Positions 1 through 12,291 of a DNA stretch of 64,000 bases are shown piece by piece (position 1 is the stretch's first letter; each line of letters begins with the position of its first letter). Below the pieces are notes generated by a model. That model made no database searches, had not been told where the DNA came from, and saw only the letters and a program-made list of their open reading frames with translations. The position numbers were made by a program, and so were the translations under genes. The stretch lies in NCBI GenBank assembly GCA_009869945.1, contig WIXG01000017.1, positions 248,001 to 312,000 on the forward strand, given 5' to 3'. This stretch comes from Mesaphorura yosii. Taxonomy: Eukaryota; Arthropoda; Collembola; Poduromorpha; Tullbergiidae.

Positions 1-261
1 TCAGAGTGCAGATTGATATTCGTAGAAAGAAACCCGAGAAATGCCAGCGCAGCGTCAATAAATTGAGAACTTTACATTTGCATTTGCATTTGGCTTGCCT
101 TGTCACTCGATTCTCGATTTTCGATTCTCGTGAAGTGAAGAAGCCCTACACAAATTGAATATGCATATGCAACTTTATCAATGAATGAAATGATGTGTCA
201 GACTACTCGGCGTTGGTATACTTGGAAATTGCTTGCGGACTGAGGAGGTTGAAGCTCTTAC

Positions 262-304
262 CTTGATGATTATTGAGCCTTCGTGCGACGGGTTTGTACC
301 TCAT
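262..304 (-). CDS. Candidate first coding exon of a gene leaving the left edge
   Basis: On the minus strand an ATG in good context (purine at -3) opens a 14-codon frame reading MRYKPVARRLNNHQ. It ends at a strong splice donor, GTAAGA, with the exon's last base at 262. No acceptor or second exon is recognisable in the remaining 261 bases, so the gene would continue outside the window. A TATA-like motif lies about 480 bp upstream on the same strand, near 786-792. The peptide matches no family I recognise. This rests only on start context plus donor, and chance remains likely. Confidence 0.25.
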
Positions 305-3300
305 CTTTGCAGTGACGGCAACGAGACGTGTCTTGTCAGTTGGTGAATTTACATTATCGAATCAAGGACGACTGATTAGCTTAGCTAGATTTATGTGTAC
401 AATATGAAGAGCATGCACAATCTCACAAGAGTCAAAAGTGAGTCTCCTTTCGAATTTTACGACTTTATGACGACTGTGAGACAAAAGATAATTAATTTGT
501 ATTTTTTGTATGTAGATCGCTGATCACTGACATCGTGTCTCTCTCAATCTCAACAATACAATGAAGCACCCAAAAACCTCAACTCAAGTCAAGCACGAGT
601 CGAGGCGAAGAAGACTGTCAAGTTGCTAGTAAAGTAACTGGCTAAACTGAGAACCGCACTGCACTGTTGAAGTTTACAACTGACTGAATTGACGACTGAC
701 TGCACTCGCACGACGTCAATTGGCAATTGGCAACTCAAACTCTTTTGACATGATGCGGCAGCGGCAGTCGTCGCAGTCCGTGTTTGTCTTTATAATCTTA
801 AAGGCTCTTGCTCCTGTTGCTGCTCCTTCGTAAAAGGTGTGTGTCTGAGTGGTTCAGATTTTCTTCATAGCAGAAAAACAAGCTGAAGCTCATCATAATC
901 ACTGTGCCGTGCCTCACGAAATACGGAAAGCACGGGCACGGGGCCGAAGAATTCCAGCCCAACTTGCAAGAATAGATTCGGGATTCGCATTATTGTGTGC
1001 ATGCACAGATGAGTCTCGCACTCAGCGAAGCAGCTCAGCAGATTCTGTTTAGGCGAAGGAACAACCGAAGGATGGACAACTGCACGAGGATTTGGGATGA
1101 CATGGAAAGATAGAGTCCGCCTTCATCTCCTCCTCAACACCAATCGCACCGTACCGTTGCTATCCTCGTCTCGTGGCACTGCTGCGCTGGCACAGCTCGG
1201 TAGAGTTTCTGCTGCTATTTTTTACTATCCTTTTATTCTATCTTTTAGAAAAGACAAGCAAAGCCTCCACAAATGCGGAGCAGTCAGAGTACACACAAGC
1301 ACAGGCACAGGCACAGTAAAACTTCAAGGCGAGTTGATATATCTTTCTCTACTCGCGGCTCTCGCTTTCGTACTTCCACGAAGAAACACACAAACTCGCA
1401 ACTTCTCTCGAAAACTCGAAAAGTAAATTCTTTTGAAGTCCTGCTTGATCTGAGGTTCACTCTGAGGCGAAGGCAAGGCAGGGCAGAGATGAACTTTCTC
1501 CTCAACACTGATGCTGCTGCGATGCAGGCGCAGAGAAAATACTTTTCTTCCTTCTTCACGCTACAAAAAACTCAATTACTTTAAATCTCTTTTGGCTGTC
1601 TTTTTTGTAATGTGAACGTGAGTTTGTGAACGCTGCACGGAAAGTTTACCAGGCAGGCAGGCGAAGGCGAAGGAAGATGAAAGCTTTCTCTCTCGCTCGC
1701 TCTCTGGCTTGAGAGTGAATGCTACCGTTTGTCGCTTTCAGCTTTCTCTTCGTTTCTCGTTGAGTTGCGTTTAGAAGTACGATCATGCTTGATGCTTTAG
1801 TCAAGCCACAGTCGAGTCGCAGTCACGGTACATGCATTGTAATCGTAATCGTAGTGCTTCGTATGCGAAAGTTGAAGTTGTGAGCAGTGAGCACAGTGAG
1901 CAAGTGAGAGGAAATGGAAACCTTACAATTTAAAAACTTGCAACTTGTAGCAGGTAGTTTTTGATTGTTGCGATTCATCTTTTGTAATTTCGTCTCTGAG
2001 TTCTTATTCCCAGTAATTCCGACGTCCAAAGTCACAAATGTCGATCAATAACGTGAAAGCAGCGTCAACAGCGCCAATCAGTGCTTTCCTTAATTGATCA
2101 GCTCAGAAGGCTAAAAGCTGAATTTCGAGATTCTGAGCAACATTCAGAGAAGAGAAGGAAAAGACAAGCTGCACTGCCAAAAGTTAGAAAAGGGACGAAA
2201 GATTCCATATTGCATCATAATAGATATTTTATTCCTTTCGATTACATCCGGATGATTTACTTCTCTTGCGCTGTGCAGCCTTGCCTTGCTTTGGTGCAAC
2301 ACAACACAGAGATTCATGTTCATGTTCAAGTTCCATTTTATTACAGTGTAGGAGTCTGGTCGTGGTTTTCGTACAAGACTACTCGAGATTCCAGCATCCT
2401 GCCCGTAAATTTATGAATATGAGCTTGCTCGTGTGCTCTTGCTCTTGCCCGTGCCAGTGCCATTACACGAAATACGAAATGAAATTGAACCTTCTTTCTT
2501 CTTTCTGCTCTTCAGCGATGATGAAATTATTTCGCTAGCAGATGTTGCTTCGGTGTAATGGAACGTAAAAAATCTAGTTTTTATGGCAAATATAAAATCT
2601 GGACGGACGACTCGTGCTTCTTGAGTTCTTGACTGCTTGCTCGTTTCATCGTTTCATCTTCATTTTCAGATTCCCTGATCGCTGGTTGCATTGTTCACGA
2701 CTCGCGAGCGCGCGCGCACGCACGTTGTGTGGCATAGAAATATCAATTTCAGCCTTAAATTGAGAATTTCCATTGTTGTCCGCCTGAAGAATTGCTGCAC
2801 CGCGCCGTTCCGTCGTCGTTTTGCCTGCCTGCCGCCGTGTGGTGATTTCCATCTGTATCAAAAGACAAGATCATTTGAGGCTAAAGTGCTTTGCCAAATG
2901 GAAAGTGAAAGTGGAAGTGGAAAGTCGTCTCGTGAAAGAGATTTCGAAAGACGAAAAGAGAGTACGAAAACCTTCCCTCCGGTCTCTCATTTCGTTTACA
3001 TTGTAATGGAGTGAAATAAAAGTTTTTATGTATTCCTTTCTTCAGATTGCTTTGCTTTCACTGCGGCGAGCAGCCAAGCTGGTTTGGCACTTCTTCGTCG
3101 AGATTCTAGATTGAGGCTCAGCTTCATCCATCTCCACCGATTCTCCTGAAGAAGAAAAGGAAAACGAGAGAACGTCCCAAGAGAAAATCAATAGCTCGCA
3201 GGCAGGCAGTCTTTTCAGTGAAAGATCAAATACATCAGCCAGTACAATAAAAGACAGCAGCAGAAGCAGCGGCGTAAAAGGGACGACATGCAACGACGAC

Positions 3301-6300
3301 GACAGCGCGAAGGCAAAGGCAAAGAGAAAGCACTCGCCTCCAACTCCAACAATTTCTTCTTTTCCTTGTCGTTTCATTGTAACTTGTGAAATGAGATAAG
3401 ATTCTTTTATTCCTTAACGTCTACGTGCGCTCTGCGTTCGTGTCGTATCGTGTTGCAATTTATTACACACACACACGCACAATCGAAATCGCATCTGGAC
3501 TACACAGAATTATAGATTCTCTGAAGCTTGGTTCTTGAAGCAGCAGCGATTTGGATCGTCAGAGCCAAGAACCTGAATTGTCTGAATCAGAATTGTCGTC
3601 CGAATCCTTTTCGTGAATTCCGTTATACAATCCAATTCAACGATTCTGTGATTCAACGATTCAACTCTGCGCTGTGCTGTGTTATGATGCGATTGCCATT
3701 CTCGTTCGTATTGTTGTAGGTTTATTGCAGATTGGCATTGTCCATTGCACGGCTTGGAATTCGATGGAATTCTTGGCAAATGTTTTGCCAAAAGCGACGA
3801 GTTGGATCCAATTTTAGAAGAGCATGCTTTTTAAAAATGAGATCTCGAAGTTCGGCCATGCGTTGTCGAGCATCAAAGCCATAAACATTAACGAGGATAA
3901 CGCAATAAATCTAACAACACTACCAAAAGGTTTTTCTTTGAATATCGCTCATTGATTTGCAGTCTGGGCTGTTCAGGTGAGCAGCAGTTGTGCACATACC
4001 CTTTGGAAATGACTGCCAGCTAACTTCGAGCCTACAGTTCAATCACGGACGGAGCCACAATCGTAATCGTCAGCTGCAGTTCTAAAATCCAACGCTCCCG
4101 TTTTAATGATCAGTCGATTCGGTTCACCGACTCTTCGAGTGCTTTTGCATTTACTTTTGCGTCCGCCGCCGCCGCGGCATCGACAATGACGCTGCCGATC
4201 GACTTGCTTGCCCAAAAATCATAAACCCTGCGTCTGCATTGCGTTCACATTCGCATGTGCATATTAAATATCACATCGCATCTTAAGAACAACAAAACGG
4301 AAGCTTCCCAGCCCAGAGTACACTTGCGGGATGCGAGGAGAGCTAATTTTTTAATCTCGACTCGAGTGCGCGAGGAACGGAGCAACTGCACTCGAGTTCG
4401 AGTACGAGTGCGAGATAGGTGCATGTCATTTTCGCTTCACACTGATTTCCAATATCAGTTTACACGAGAAAAGTACGCTGTGTTCATGAGAATTGTGAAT
4501 CGAGACCAATACCCGAAGCACTCGAACTCGAACCTTGCGGCAGGGATGGAGCTCGAAGCCTTTGCTGACTCAAAGTCTAACGGAACTGCAAGACATAAAA
4601 AATCAATTCGGTATTCAAAATTACAAATCAAAGGGTTGTTAAAGAATCCCGTTCTATATTCGCTTATGCATATTTAAGTTACAGATCACACGAGAATCGA
4701 TTGAGAACCGTGGCCGTGGTTGATTTGCATAATTTTTAATATTCATGCACCTTTTCCTGTGCTTCTTGAGTGCTTCGATCATTCATGAAAGTAGAGCAGA
4801 GCAAAAGATACAAACAGAGCACAGACGCAGACAGCAAAGGTGTGACGATTAAATTTCTTGAATAGAATCGACACTCGATGAATTCTGTTTCTGTTTCTGT
4901 TGCATTGCACTGATCTTCGATGCCTGCGAGCGAGCGTGTCTTTCAATACAAAGAACGTTATGATTTTAATTCATTCGAGTGCGTCTCAGTTGACTCGAGG
5001 CAAAGCGTAAAGCGTAGAATGAGTATCGATTGGAACTGGAATTCCCGTGCAGTGCAACGATGCGGCGTGAGGAGCAGCGTCAAACAATGGGGACATATGC
5101 ATAAATTAGTTATTGATTTAGGTTCGAGTGTTCGAGTTCCTGTGCCTGCGAAGAAAAAGCAAGAGTAGAGCGCACGTTACTATATTTATGCAAGAAGCAA
5201 GATGCAAAATGCGAGATGCAAGATGCAGATTATGAATTGAATCAGACGGTTTGGGATTTCAGTGCTTGTGCTGTACTCGGACGCAGGCGCAGATACTTCT
5301 CGGCGTCCAATGAGACACACCTGCGCTGCACTGTGCTGCACTCCAAAAGTCCAGATTAAATTCGCAACGTTCGATTCGTTCAATCTTGTCTTCGTATTTG
5401 CGACTTGACACGACGACACGTAAAAGCCACACTTGAAAGAGTCGGATTATCGTATCTGTTAAACGTGAATCTTATGTTGATAACTTTTACTTAACTTACT
5501 GGAGTACTTCTTGAATGGACGACTTGGGTTTTTTATGTTAAGATTTCCAAATTAATTTCTGTCGAATTAATTCAAGCGTTAATTTTAAATTGAATTTCCT
5601 TAAACTCTGAATCGGGGGTGGTCCGTCAGATTTCCTTCTTAGACGTTAATTTAACTTCTTTTCACATCGTGTTCAGAAGACTGGAGACTGGCACCTTTCC
5701 CGTTAATCTCAACTTGAAATTAGAATCCTCAATGAAAAGGCATCGTAAACAGGCAAAGAAGGAATATGTGAAATGGGAAGAAAATGAACGAAGATGAATT
5801 CTTTCCGTCAGAAAAGTCAAGATTTTGTAACGCGCATTGTGTATATTTGTGTAATTGAAGATGAGAACCGATTTATAACCTTCATCTCCTTTACGCATTG
5901 TCTAAACACAAAACTTCGCATCAGGATTCATATTCGAATTCTCCAACCATCTCTTAAAAACTTAAAACAATGACGTAGGCTGACACGAGAAAACAGAGCA
6001 CTACAAACGATCCAATTCAATCCCACTGCAACCCAACGCATCGCAGTGCAGTGAAGTGATGTAATGTCACCGATGACATGGATAAAGTTTAGTGCTTCAC
6101 TCAAATCCAACGAGGTTAAAAATACAAACAAGCCGTCCTCTTCAGTTTCAAGCCCTCCACACTCACGCACTCGTTTTCAGCACTACATCCTCACGGTTCG
6201 TGCATTGCGAGTTGGTGTAATTCAAATCTTCCATGACACGACGGCAGGATTACGAGCTCGAGTTTGAGTGGAGTTTGATGGTTTGATCATAGCGTGAAAT

Positions 6301-9300
6301 TTCCACTAAAATATTAAACTCACTTCAGGCAAGTAGAAAGAAATCAGTGCATTGCGCTGCACACTGCATGTCAGCGTTTCAAAGTCGGTTTTGGTGTTTG
6401 GATAGTTGTAAAGTGAAGGGTTTCCTCTTTTTATGCTGGCTGATAAGCGATAAACTTCGACACGGCAAAGAAATAAGACTCAATTCGCTCTGGCATGCCG
6501 GCTTGACGACTTTATTTCGTGCACTGCCTTCACGTCAAGCCAAGTCAAGTAGATTTAGAATCTCTCATTTCGAGCCCTCACGAGGAGACGATGACAAAGA
6601 ACACGTAAACAAGATCGCGGAGATGAAACAAAGGCCGACCGATTATGATCCACATTTACAGCGCAGTGCACCTCTTCTCCTTGCTTGCAGTTTGATCGTA
6701 AAACCGAAAACCGCAGTCACAAAAGAGAAACATGAATTCATATCCTTTTGCATTACACTACATAAAGAGCCTTGCCTTTTGTGTGAATGCTAGTAATTAT
6801 TTTATGATTGCGGCTGCATTGTTGTGTTCTGCTGTGTTCTGAAATTCCCCTTCATCATCATCTTTTCGTCTCGTCCCTCATTTGTCGTTGATGTACCAGC
6901 AGTTTCGTAATTGTAAGTCGTAGCTGCAAAGTAACGCGAGTTAAGCAAGTGAATTCAATGCAGACGTGAACTCATCGGTGTTTTGCAGGAGAAGATCCAG
7001 TGAAAGAAAGCACCAGCCAATGGGAGATAGAAGAAGATGAGCACGGGATGTGTGGGATGAGTCAAAAGATAGTAAAAAAAATTGAAGGAGGGCTAGACAA
7101 CAAAATACGCAGACAAGATGCCCCGCTTCTCGCTTCTTCCTCTGCTTTCTATTCACTTGCTGTACGATATTTCGTGCTTCGTGTGTGCGAGTTTGCGTGC
7201 CTGCGCCCGTACTTGAATTAATTCTCTCATACAATTCTAGTCACAATTCCAACTCACCCCGCGTTACCCGTAGCCTCAAATTAAATGCTCTAAATTGATT
7301 GCCCGGAGATAACCGAAAAGGTTAAGCGTCGTGCTGCGCTGTGTCCATGTCATGTAGTCGCGTTCCAGCTAATTAAGATGATTCATGCAAAGATTAGACT
7401 GCTCAATAAAAGTCCGTCATTCATTCAACCCTTTTCATGTACACGCGTGGCATAATCCGACTAGCTTACTACTTTAATGCGTTAAGTGTATTTTTATGAT
7501 GACTACAATTTTTCCACTTCTCCCTAGTCCACGTCGAGTTGACCCTCTCACTCAATGCATGCTTGAAATGGAAAGTATAACTTTGTAAGGACACAACAAT
7601 ACGACGGTTAATCTGATGAAGAGAAAAGAGGAAAGAACATTTCGGCAGTCGGAAGGAAAGCAGCAGCAGCCGCATTTGAGTTGCTTGATGAGAAGATGCC
7701 GTGATTTGGTTACGACTCGGAATCGGCTTCGCCTCGCTGCAATGTCCAGTCGGAATATGCGTCTTGATATTAAATGAGTTGGCGATAAAAAATAAAAGTC
7801 AGGTCGGTCAGTCACGCGATGCCCTGCCCAGCCGTTGTTTTGTATTCTGAGAACCTATTTAAATAAAACACGAAGATAAAAGCAAAGCAGGGCCGGCAAG
7901 CAGGTTAAGTAGGTCTTACGTGAAAGAGATTTATCATTAGGATAAAAAATATATCCTTTCTCTCCGAAAATTCCATCCAACTCCGGAAGAAGTGATAAGG
8001 CAGTCCGCAGTCCGTAGTCGTTGATGGAACACGCGAGACTTCAACCTAAACATTGAACACTAAAAGATATGAAAGAGATTGAGCACAAGGACTGTTTTTA
8101 TTATACACATTATTACGAATACGAACTGACGACGGACAGACTACTTATTACTCAACCTGGCATGGGAAGGCAAGGCACAACGTTGGCAATGCGCAGTATA
8201 TTAATTATGCCACGAGCCAGCCGAGCGTGAGCCGTCGCCGGAGCCTGGCCTTTTAACAATAAAAGTCTCTTTAAGAGCGCGGAGTCGCTCGATGAGGCTG
8301 AAGCATGCAAACTTTCCATTTGCAGACTCTCAGGGAGTGAAAGTGTACTGATAATTATGACAAATGTCTTCCACGAATAAATAGACGTAGCAGAGCAGAC
8401 CAGAGTGCAGAATAGCAATCCGAAACTTTCCTCTTGTCCATGTCCGACGATTGCCTACCTGTAATTTAGGAGCACTTCAGTAGTGTTCATTATTCAGCTT
8501 CGTCAGCGCCGGCGTCCGGTCCAGCGTCCAACCCCTTCCATGTTCTTTCTTACTTTTGGCTTCTCGTCCTGCTGACTCCAGCAGGGCAAGGCAATAAAGG
8601 CCAAAGACTGCTGCTCGCCGCTCTTATCAGTTACATCCGGTCAAAGGCCGATTGATCGGTTGACGGTCATCAGACCACGACCACGACCCCATGCGGACAT
8701 GGGCAAGGCCCGACACGAACGAACACCACCATGATCGAGCACACGACATCTTCGCATTAGACAAGACTAGATTTCTCCGAAATAAGTACGGCAATGGGCA
8801 ACGCTTTCACCAGACCTCAGAAGATTCCGGAGTGTTCGAATCGGAACTGAAGTTTCTCAACTCTTTGACGAATTAAATTTTCTTCCTACGGCCCTGGAAG
8901 CACAGAGTTGAATTTGAAGCGAGATGCCATTGAAGATTGTACTAATTAGCTACATATGCCGTGTAGTTACATAGGTACTCCATGAGCGAGTGCCCGTTCT
9001 GTATATGCTTCGGGTTCTTGAAATCCGGGTTAAATCTTGCATCTTTAAATCTTAAATCTAAAGTTGCCAGTTTCAATTGACATTCGCGAGTAATTTCAGC
9101 TCGACGGTCCTAGAAAAAAAAGCAATTTTGCATCTGAAATCGCTTCTCAACTCGCAGTAACTGTCGACTGTCGTCAAAGTACCGATTTCAGGAGTTCCCG
9201 CACGGTTGTCTATTAAATTCCATAATTCCAGGCAAGACAGTCTCGCACGACTCCGCGCCCGTCACGTTCGTCCGTTCGTCTCGAATGGCAGAAGATCTGA

Positions 9301-9610
9301 AAGCATTTTCGCGTTTTTCGTGACAAAAAAATAGACACGAGTGCGACTTTTGCTCTTTGTGGTTCTCTTTCAGCGCTGAACATCATCATCTCTGCCTGGC
9401 GTTCGCTTCTCTGCTATCGTTCTATCCTTTCAAGTTTAAACAGCCGATCGAGTCTCTCTTCTCTACAGCGGTGAAAGACATCAATTGAACGAGGACTGAC
9501 TATTAATGACATTGCAGTGCATTACATGGCATTGGTGAAAGCCGTGACTGACTAGTGAAATGGCTAGTTGGGGAAAGGAGATCCATGTAACACAATAATC
9601 ATCCATTACC
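305..9610. other. Long stretch without recognisable genes
   Basis: About 9.3 kb in which I find no gene. Open frames of up to 148 codons exist (for example 4255-4677 and 6347-6793, both +). They lack family resemblance, convincing splice sites or domain motifs, and some owe their length to simple Arg/Glu-type repeats. Low-complexity spots include a CA run near 3466-3480, alternating purine-pyrimidine DNA (GCGCGCGCAC) near 2705-2720, and short tandem words built on GATGCAA near 5198-5230. It could be intergenic regulatory DNA, or a long intron of a gene whose exons lie to the left. Confidence 0.6.
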
Positions 9611-9613
9611 ATC

Positions 9614-9632
9614 ACATCATCATCATCATCAC
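9614..9632. repeat. ATC/CAT trinucleotide microsatellite
   Basis: A short run of ATC/CAT triplets just outside the inverted-repeat element. A second CAT run occurs near 9749-9760. No function is implied. Confidence 0.8.
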
Positions 9633-9779
9633 TACACAGCACAGCATTTGAGAGATGGTAATGGAGACAATCCATTTAAGCAGCAGCAGCAGCGGCGGCA
9701 GTGGCGGGGGTGGCAGCGATGCGTGGCCGCCTGGAGAGAGTAAATTACATCATCATCATCCTCAACTATCAAGTGTCGT

Positions 9780-9820
9780 AGTAGGGAGTAGAGTTCATAA
9801 AAGTGATAGATGGTGGTGGT
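9780..9820 (+). repeat. Left terminal inverted repeat
   Basis: It begins AGTAGGGAGTAGAG and contains CATAAAAGTGAT. It pairs with the inverted copy at 10580-10620. Further in, the words AGTGTGGTGG and AAGTTGTC each occur twice, a sub-terminal repetition common in small DNA elements. Confidence 0.65.
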
Positions 9821-10125
9821 TCCATGGGTCCGAAGTTGTCAGTGTGGTGGATCCGGAGCCAGTGTGGTGGCCCCAAGTTGTCGCTGATGTGATAACTGAT
9901 ATGACTGCCCCCATCTTACCCGGCGGACTACCTCCAATGGGACCATTGATATGACGATGATTAAGTAATTATTTGACTTTAGTTAACCAACTTGTTGGGA
10001 AAAAAGTGAAGGAGGATACATTTGACTCTAAAATACTCATTTCAGAGCCATTGACTCTTTATATGTCATGTACCATTCTCCTTTGTGGCCTCACCAAGTT
10101 TAGTTCTCTCGAAAAATTATTCACC

Positions 10126-10329
10126 ATGATGGCTAATAATAGTGATTGCTCCATTTGCCTTATTCCTCACGTTTACCAAGACCAGAACGTTCTACAACTT
10201 TACTGTGGCCATGAATTTCTTAGTGATTGTGTTCACAAGTGTGTTAAAAATGCTAAATTAAAGTGCTCCGTCTGCCAAAGCCCAGGAATGGAAGAACCCG
10301 CTTGGATTTTATGGAACTATTATCACTAA
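10126..10329 (+). CDS. Short degenerate RING-finger ORF inside the inverted-repeat element
   Basis: A 67-residue frame starts in a good context (CACC before ATG) and reads MMANNSDCSICL. Visible metal ligands follow the RING-H2 order: C-S-I-C, then C-G-H, then C, then C-S-V-C. The second His of the usual C-x-H-x2-H-x2-C core is Leu (CGHEFLSDC), and the usual Trp before the last pair is Cys. The frame continues upstream without an ATG to about 9973. After the stop there is an apparent intron, donor GTAAGT at 10335 and acceptor TTCGCAG ending at 10428. Beyond it the same frame stays open for about 23 codons. This suggests a captured or decaying E3-ligase-like gene piece in which the present stop interrupts a once longer frame. 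Ligase function is doubtful. Confidence 0.4.
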   Translation: MMANNSDCSICLIPHVYQDQNVLQLYCGHEFLSDCVHKCVKNAKLKCSVCQSPGMEEPAWILWNYYH

Positions 10330-10579
10330 AACTGGTAAGTTTTCCTCAAGTGTAATGTAAATCTTTCAAGTTCGTTCGTTCATTTCCACGCAACAAAGTA
10401 ACAAAGTTATTCCAACTTTTTTTCGCAGGACAAACACCTCTTCATACTTCTTTGAACGCTATGCTCAAACTGCAATAAGAATTAATAGCCAGTGTGGGAA
10501 ATGAATACAAAGAGGAAATGGAAGTTTTAGATAGACAAAACAACACGCTCCGAGATATAACCGAGAAAATGCACAAGTC

Positions 10580-10620
10580 ACCATCACCACCCATCACTTT
10601 TATGGGCTCTACTCCCTACT
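10580..10620 (-). repeat. Right terminal inverted repeat
   Basis: Read on the minus strand it starts AGTAGGGAGTAGAG and matches the left copy over about 41 bases with five differences. GTCGT follows directly on the plus strand. Confidence 0.65.
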
Positions 10621-10625
10621 GTCGT

Positions 10626-11558
10626 GCTCGTGCCAAGTGGAGTCGGTGTTGGTCGGAGTGGGTTTCACTGCCTGGCATGCCTGGCACTTAGGCAGTAAAT
10701 AGTAAAAGAAAAGAGAAGAGTGAAGAATAAAGGACGAGACATATATCAAATCACAGTCGCAATCACGATAAAGAGAATTGAGTTGTTGACATCCATACCC
10801 ATTATCTTCACTTCACTCTGCAATTTAAGCCTCATGCATGTATCCAGCAGTTAGTAGAAAGGATGTAATGCAACATGAATCAGTAGAAAGTAAGTTTTCG
10901 CTCGTCTTATAAAGAAAATTAAGGTTTCCCAAGACCATTGTCTTTGATATCTTTGTAAATCCATTGCTATTATGGACGAAAATGAATTGATTCAATGGAA
11001 TGAAGAAGCATCAACACAAAAGAGACAAGAAAATCTTGAGATTTGAATTAAAAGGACTGGATTGGAATTGATTGTACGTTGGATTTTTAGCATTAAGAAA
11101 CGCAGGTGAATTATTTTCCCAGGGTCCAGGCAATGCCCGACCACGGCTGCCGATTCAATCGTGCTCGTGGATCGTGGAAAGTGTGTTTGTGGAGGGGAGA
11201 ACATCGAACCACTTTTATGGTCTCACGTCTCGTGTACGCGTTATTGATTCTCTCATGTTGTGGTCACAAAATCCGATTCTGCAGACAGGCGTAGTCTCAT
11301 CGTCATCATAGTTTTATTTTGTAGTTTGTAGGGGAATACACATACTTCTCTGCTCTTGACGGGACGGCGGCTGGAGAAAAATGATCCGATTCGTGTTGAT
11401 TCAGATTTTCGAATATGATAAGTGCAATTCACTGAGTTCATATATTTTACCCTCACTTGACTTTTCGATTGCTCAGGCCAGATATATGGCAAATGATCAA
11501 TAAACACACGCATTGCAAAGTTCACGTACGTGAAAATCAAGATAAAAACAAGCCATAT
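10626..11558. other. Intergenic DNA, 3' flank of the acetyltransferase gene
   Basis: No gene recognised. Frames here are short and show no motif. The minus-strand AATAAA for the acetyltransferase lies at 11559-11564, so transcription from the right probably ends in this stretch. Confidence 0.6.
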
Positions 11559-11579
11559 TTTATTATTCTAATTCCTACC

Positions 11580-12203
11580 CTAATTATTATTACTAAAGTA
11601 GTCTAGTATACTCTTCGGCATCTTGCTCAAGTCATAATAGTACTGGATCGCATCCACGTATCCGAGCCCCTTCAAATTCCCTGCACGCGGTATGATTCCT
11701 ATGCGTTTGAACCCAAACGAGTCCCACAGGCGGATGCTCGCCGTGTTCGACACGTACACGAGGTTAAAGAAGCTGGCTTGGTACCCCAAATCACGGGCCA
11801 CACGCAGGAACCGAGGGACCATGTACGTGGCTACGCCTTGTCCGCGAGCGGAGTCGTCGACGATGAAACCCGCATTGCAAATGTGAGAGCTGCGACCAGG
11901 AAAGTTTGGTTTGACGTAAAACGCTCCCAACACTTTGCCGTTGTCGGGTCCGGGCTCCGCATCGCGAACGACGAAGGCTTCATGAGTCAAGTAGTAAGAT
12001 TTGAATTCGTCGACTGAGTCCATTGTCTCCTGCGGGTACGTCTGGCCATCGTCCACAATCTTCTTGAAGATGCGATAGAGCTGGTCAACGTCTTCCGGTT
12101 TGTAGTGGTCGAACTCAATGGCTTTGCCCGACTTGAGCTTCCCAGTCTGTGGCAGGTACAGCAGCCGACCTTTCGATCCCGACGATTTTATGTTGTAAGC
12201 CAT
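11580..12203 (-). CDS. GNAT-family N-acetyltransferase, Mpr1-like
   Basis: This encodes 207 residues in one coding exon. The acetyl-CoA-binding core is visible: the motif A loop reads ARGQGVATY (R/Q-x-x-G-x-G/A type) near residues 121-129, followed by a FNLVYVSN strand and ASIRLWDSFGFKRIG, the typical C-terminal helix and strand. The FYVKPNFPGRSSHICN stretch recalls, from memory, the fungal Mpr1 type, which acetylates small cyclic imino acids; the substrate here is unknown. I chose the ATG at 12203 over the one at 12248. A good acceptor (CTTCACAG) ends at 12216, and a donor (GTAATC) starts at 12291, so a 76-bp intron interrupts the 5' UTR and removes the upstream ATG. AATAAA lies 16 bases past the stop. 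Likely soluble and cytosolic. Confidence 0.85.
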   Translation of the reverse strand: MAYNIKSSGSKGRLLYLPQTGKLKSGKAIEFDHYKPEDVDQLYRIFKKIVDDGQTYPQETMDSVDEFKSYYLTHEAFVVRDAEPGPDNGKVLGAFYVKPNFPGRSSHICNAGFIVDDSARGQGVATYMVPRFLRVARDLGYQASFFNLVYVSNTASIRLWDSFGFKRIGIIPRAGNLKGLGYVDAIQYYYDLSKMPKSILDYFSNNN

Positions 12204-12291
12204 TTGTCGTTCGATCTGTGAAGCACATGCATAACTTGAAATTGACACGTCGAGTCGTCAGCTGATTGGCGTAAATGATAAACGTGATTAC

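Larger units (their letters stand above)
9780..10620. mobile_element. 841-bp element with terminal inverted repeats and a flanking direct repeat
   Basis: The first about 41 bases, starting AGTAGGGAGTAGAG, reappear inverted at the end of the segment (10580-10620). I count five differences in 41 positions. The five bases GTCGT stand immediately outside both ends (9775-9779 and 10621-10625), as a target-site duplication would; the frame also allows a 6-bp reading, TGTCGT. Inside lies a small RING-like ORF with an apparent 94-bp intron after it. No transposase is visible, so this would be a non-autonomous DNA element, perhaps carrying a captured host exon. The superfamily is not assigned. Other copies in the genome would confirm mobility; I see none in this window. 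Confidence 0.6.

Noticed and set aside
360-440. ATG at 402 followed by 12 codons and a GTGAGT donor on the plus strand
   Set aside because: The only nearby acceptor (GTATGTAG near 516) leads straight into an in-frame stop, and nothing downstream continues the frame.
4255-4677. 140-codon plus-strand frame
   Set aside because: Part of it is Arg/Glu-type repeat (GAGTTCGAGTACGAG-like DNA); no domain, splice context or family resemblance.
6347-6793. 148-codon plus-strand frame
   Set aside because: No motif; composition is like the surrounding non-coding DNA. Length is within chance for a window this size.
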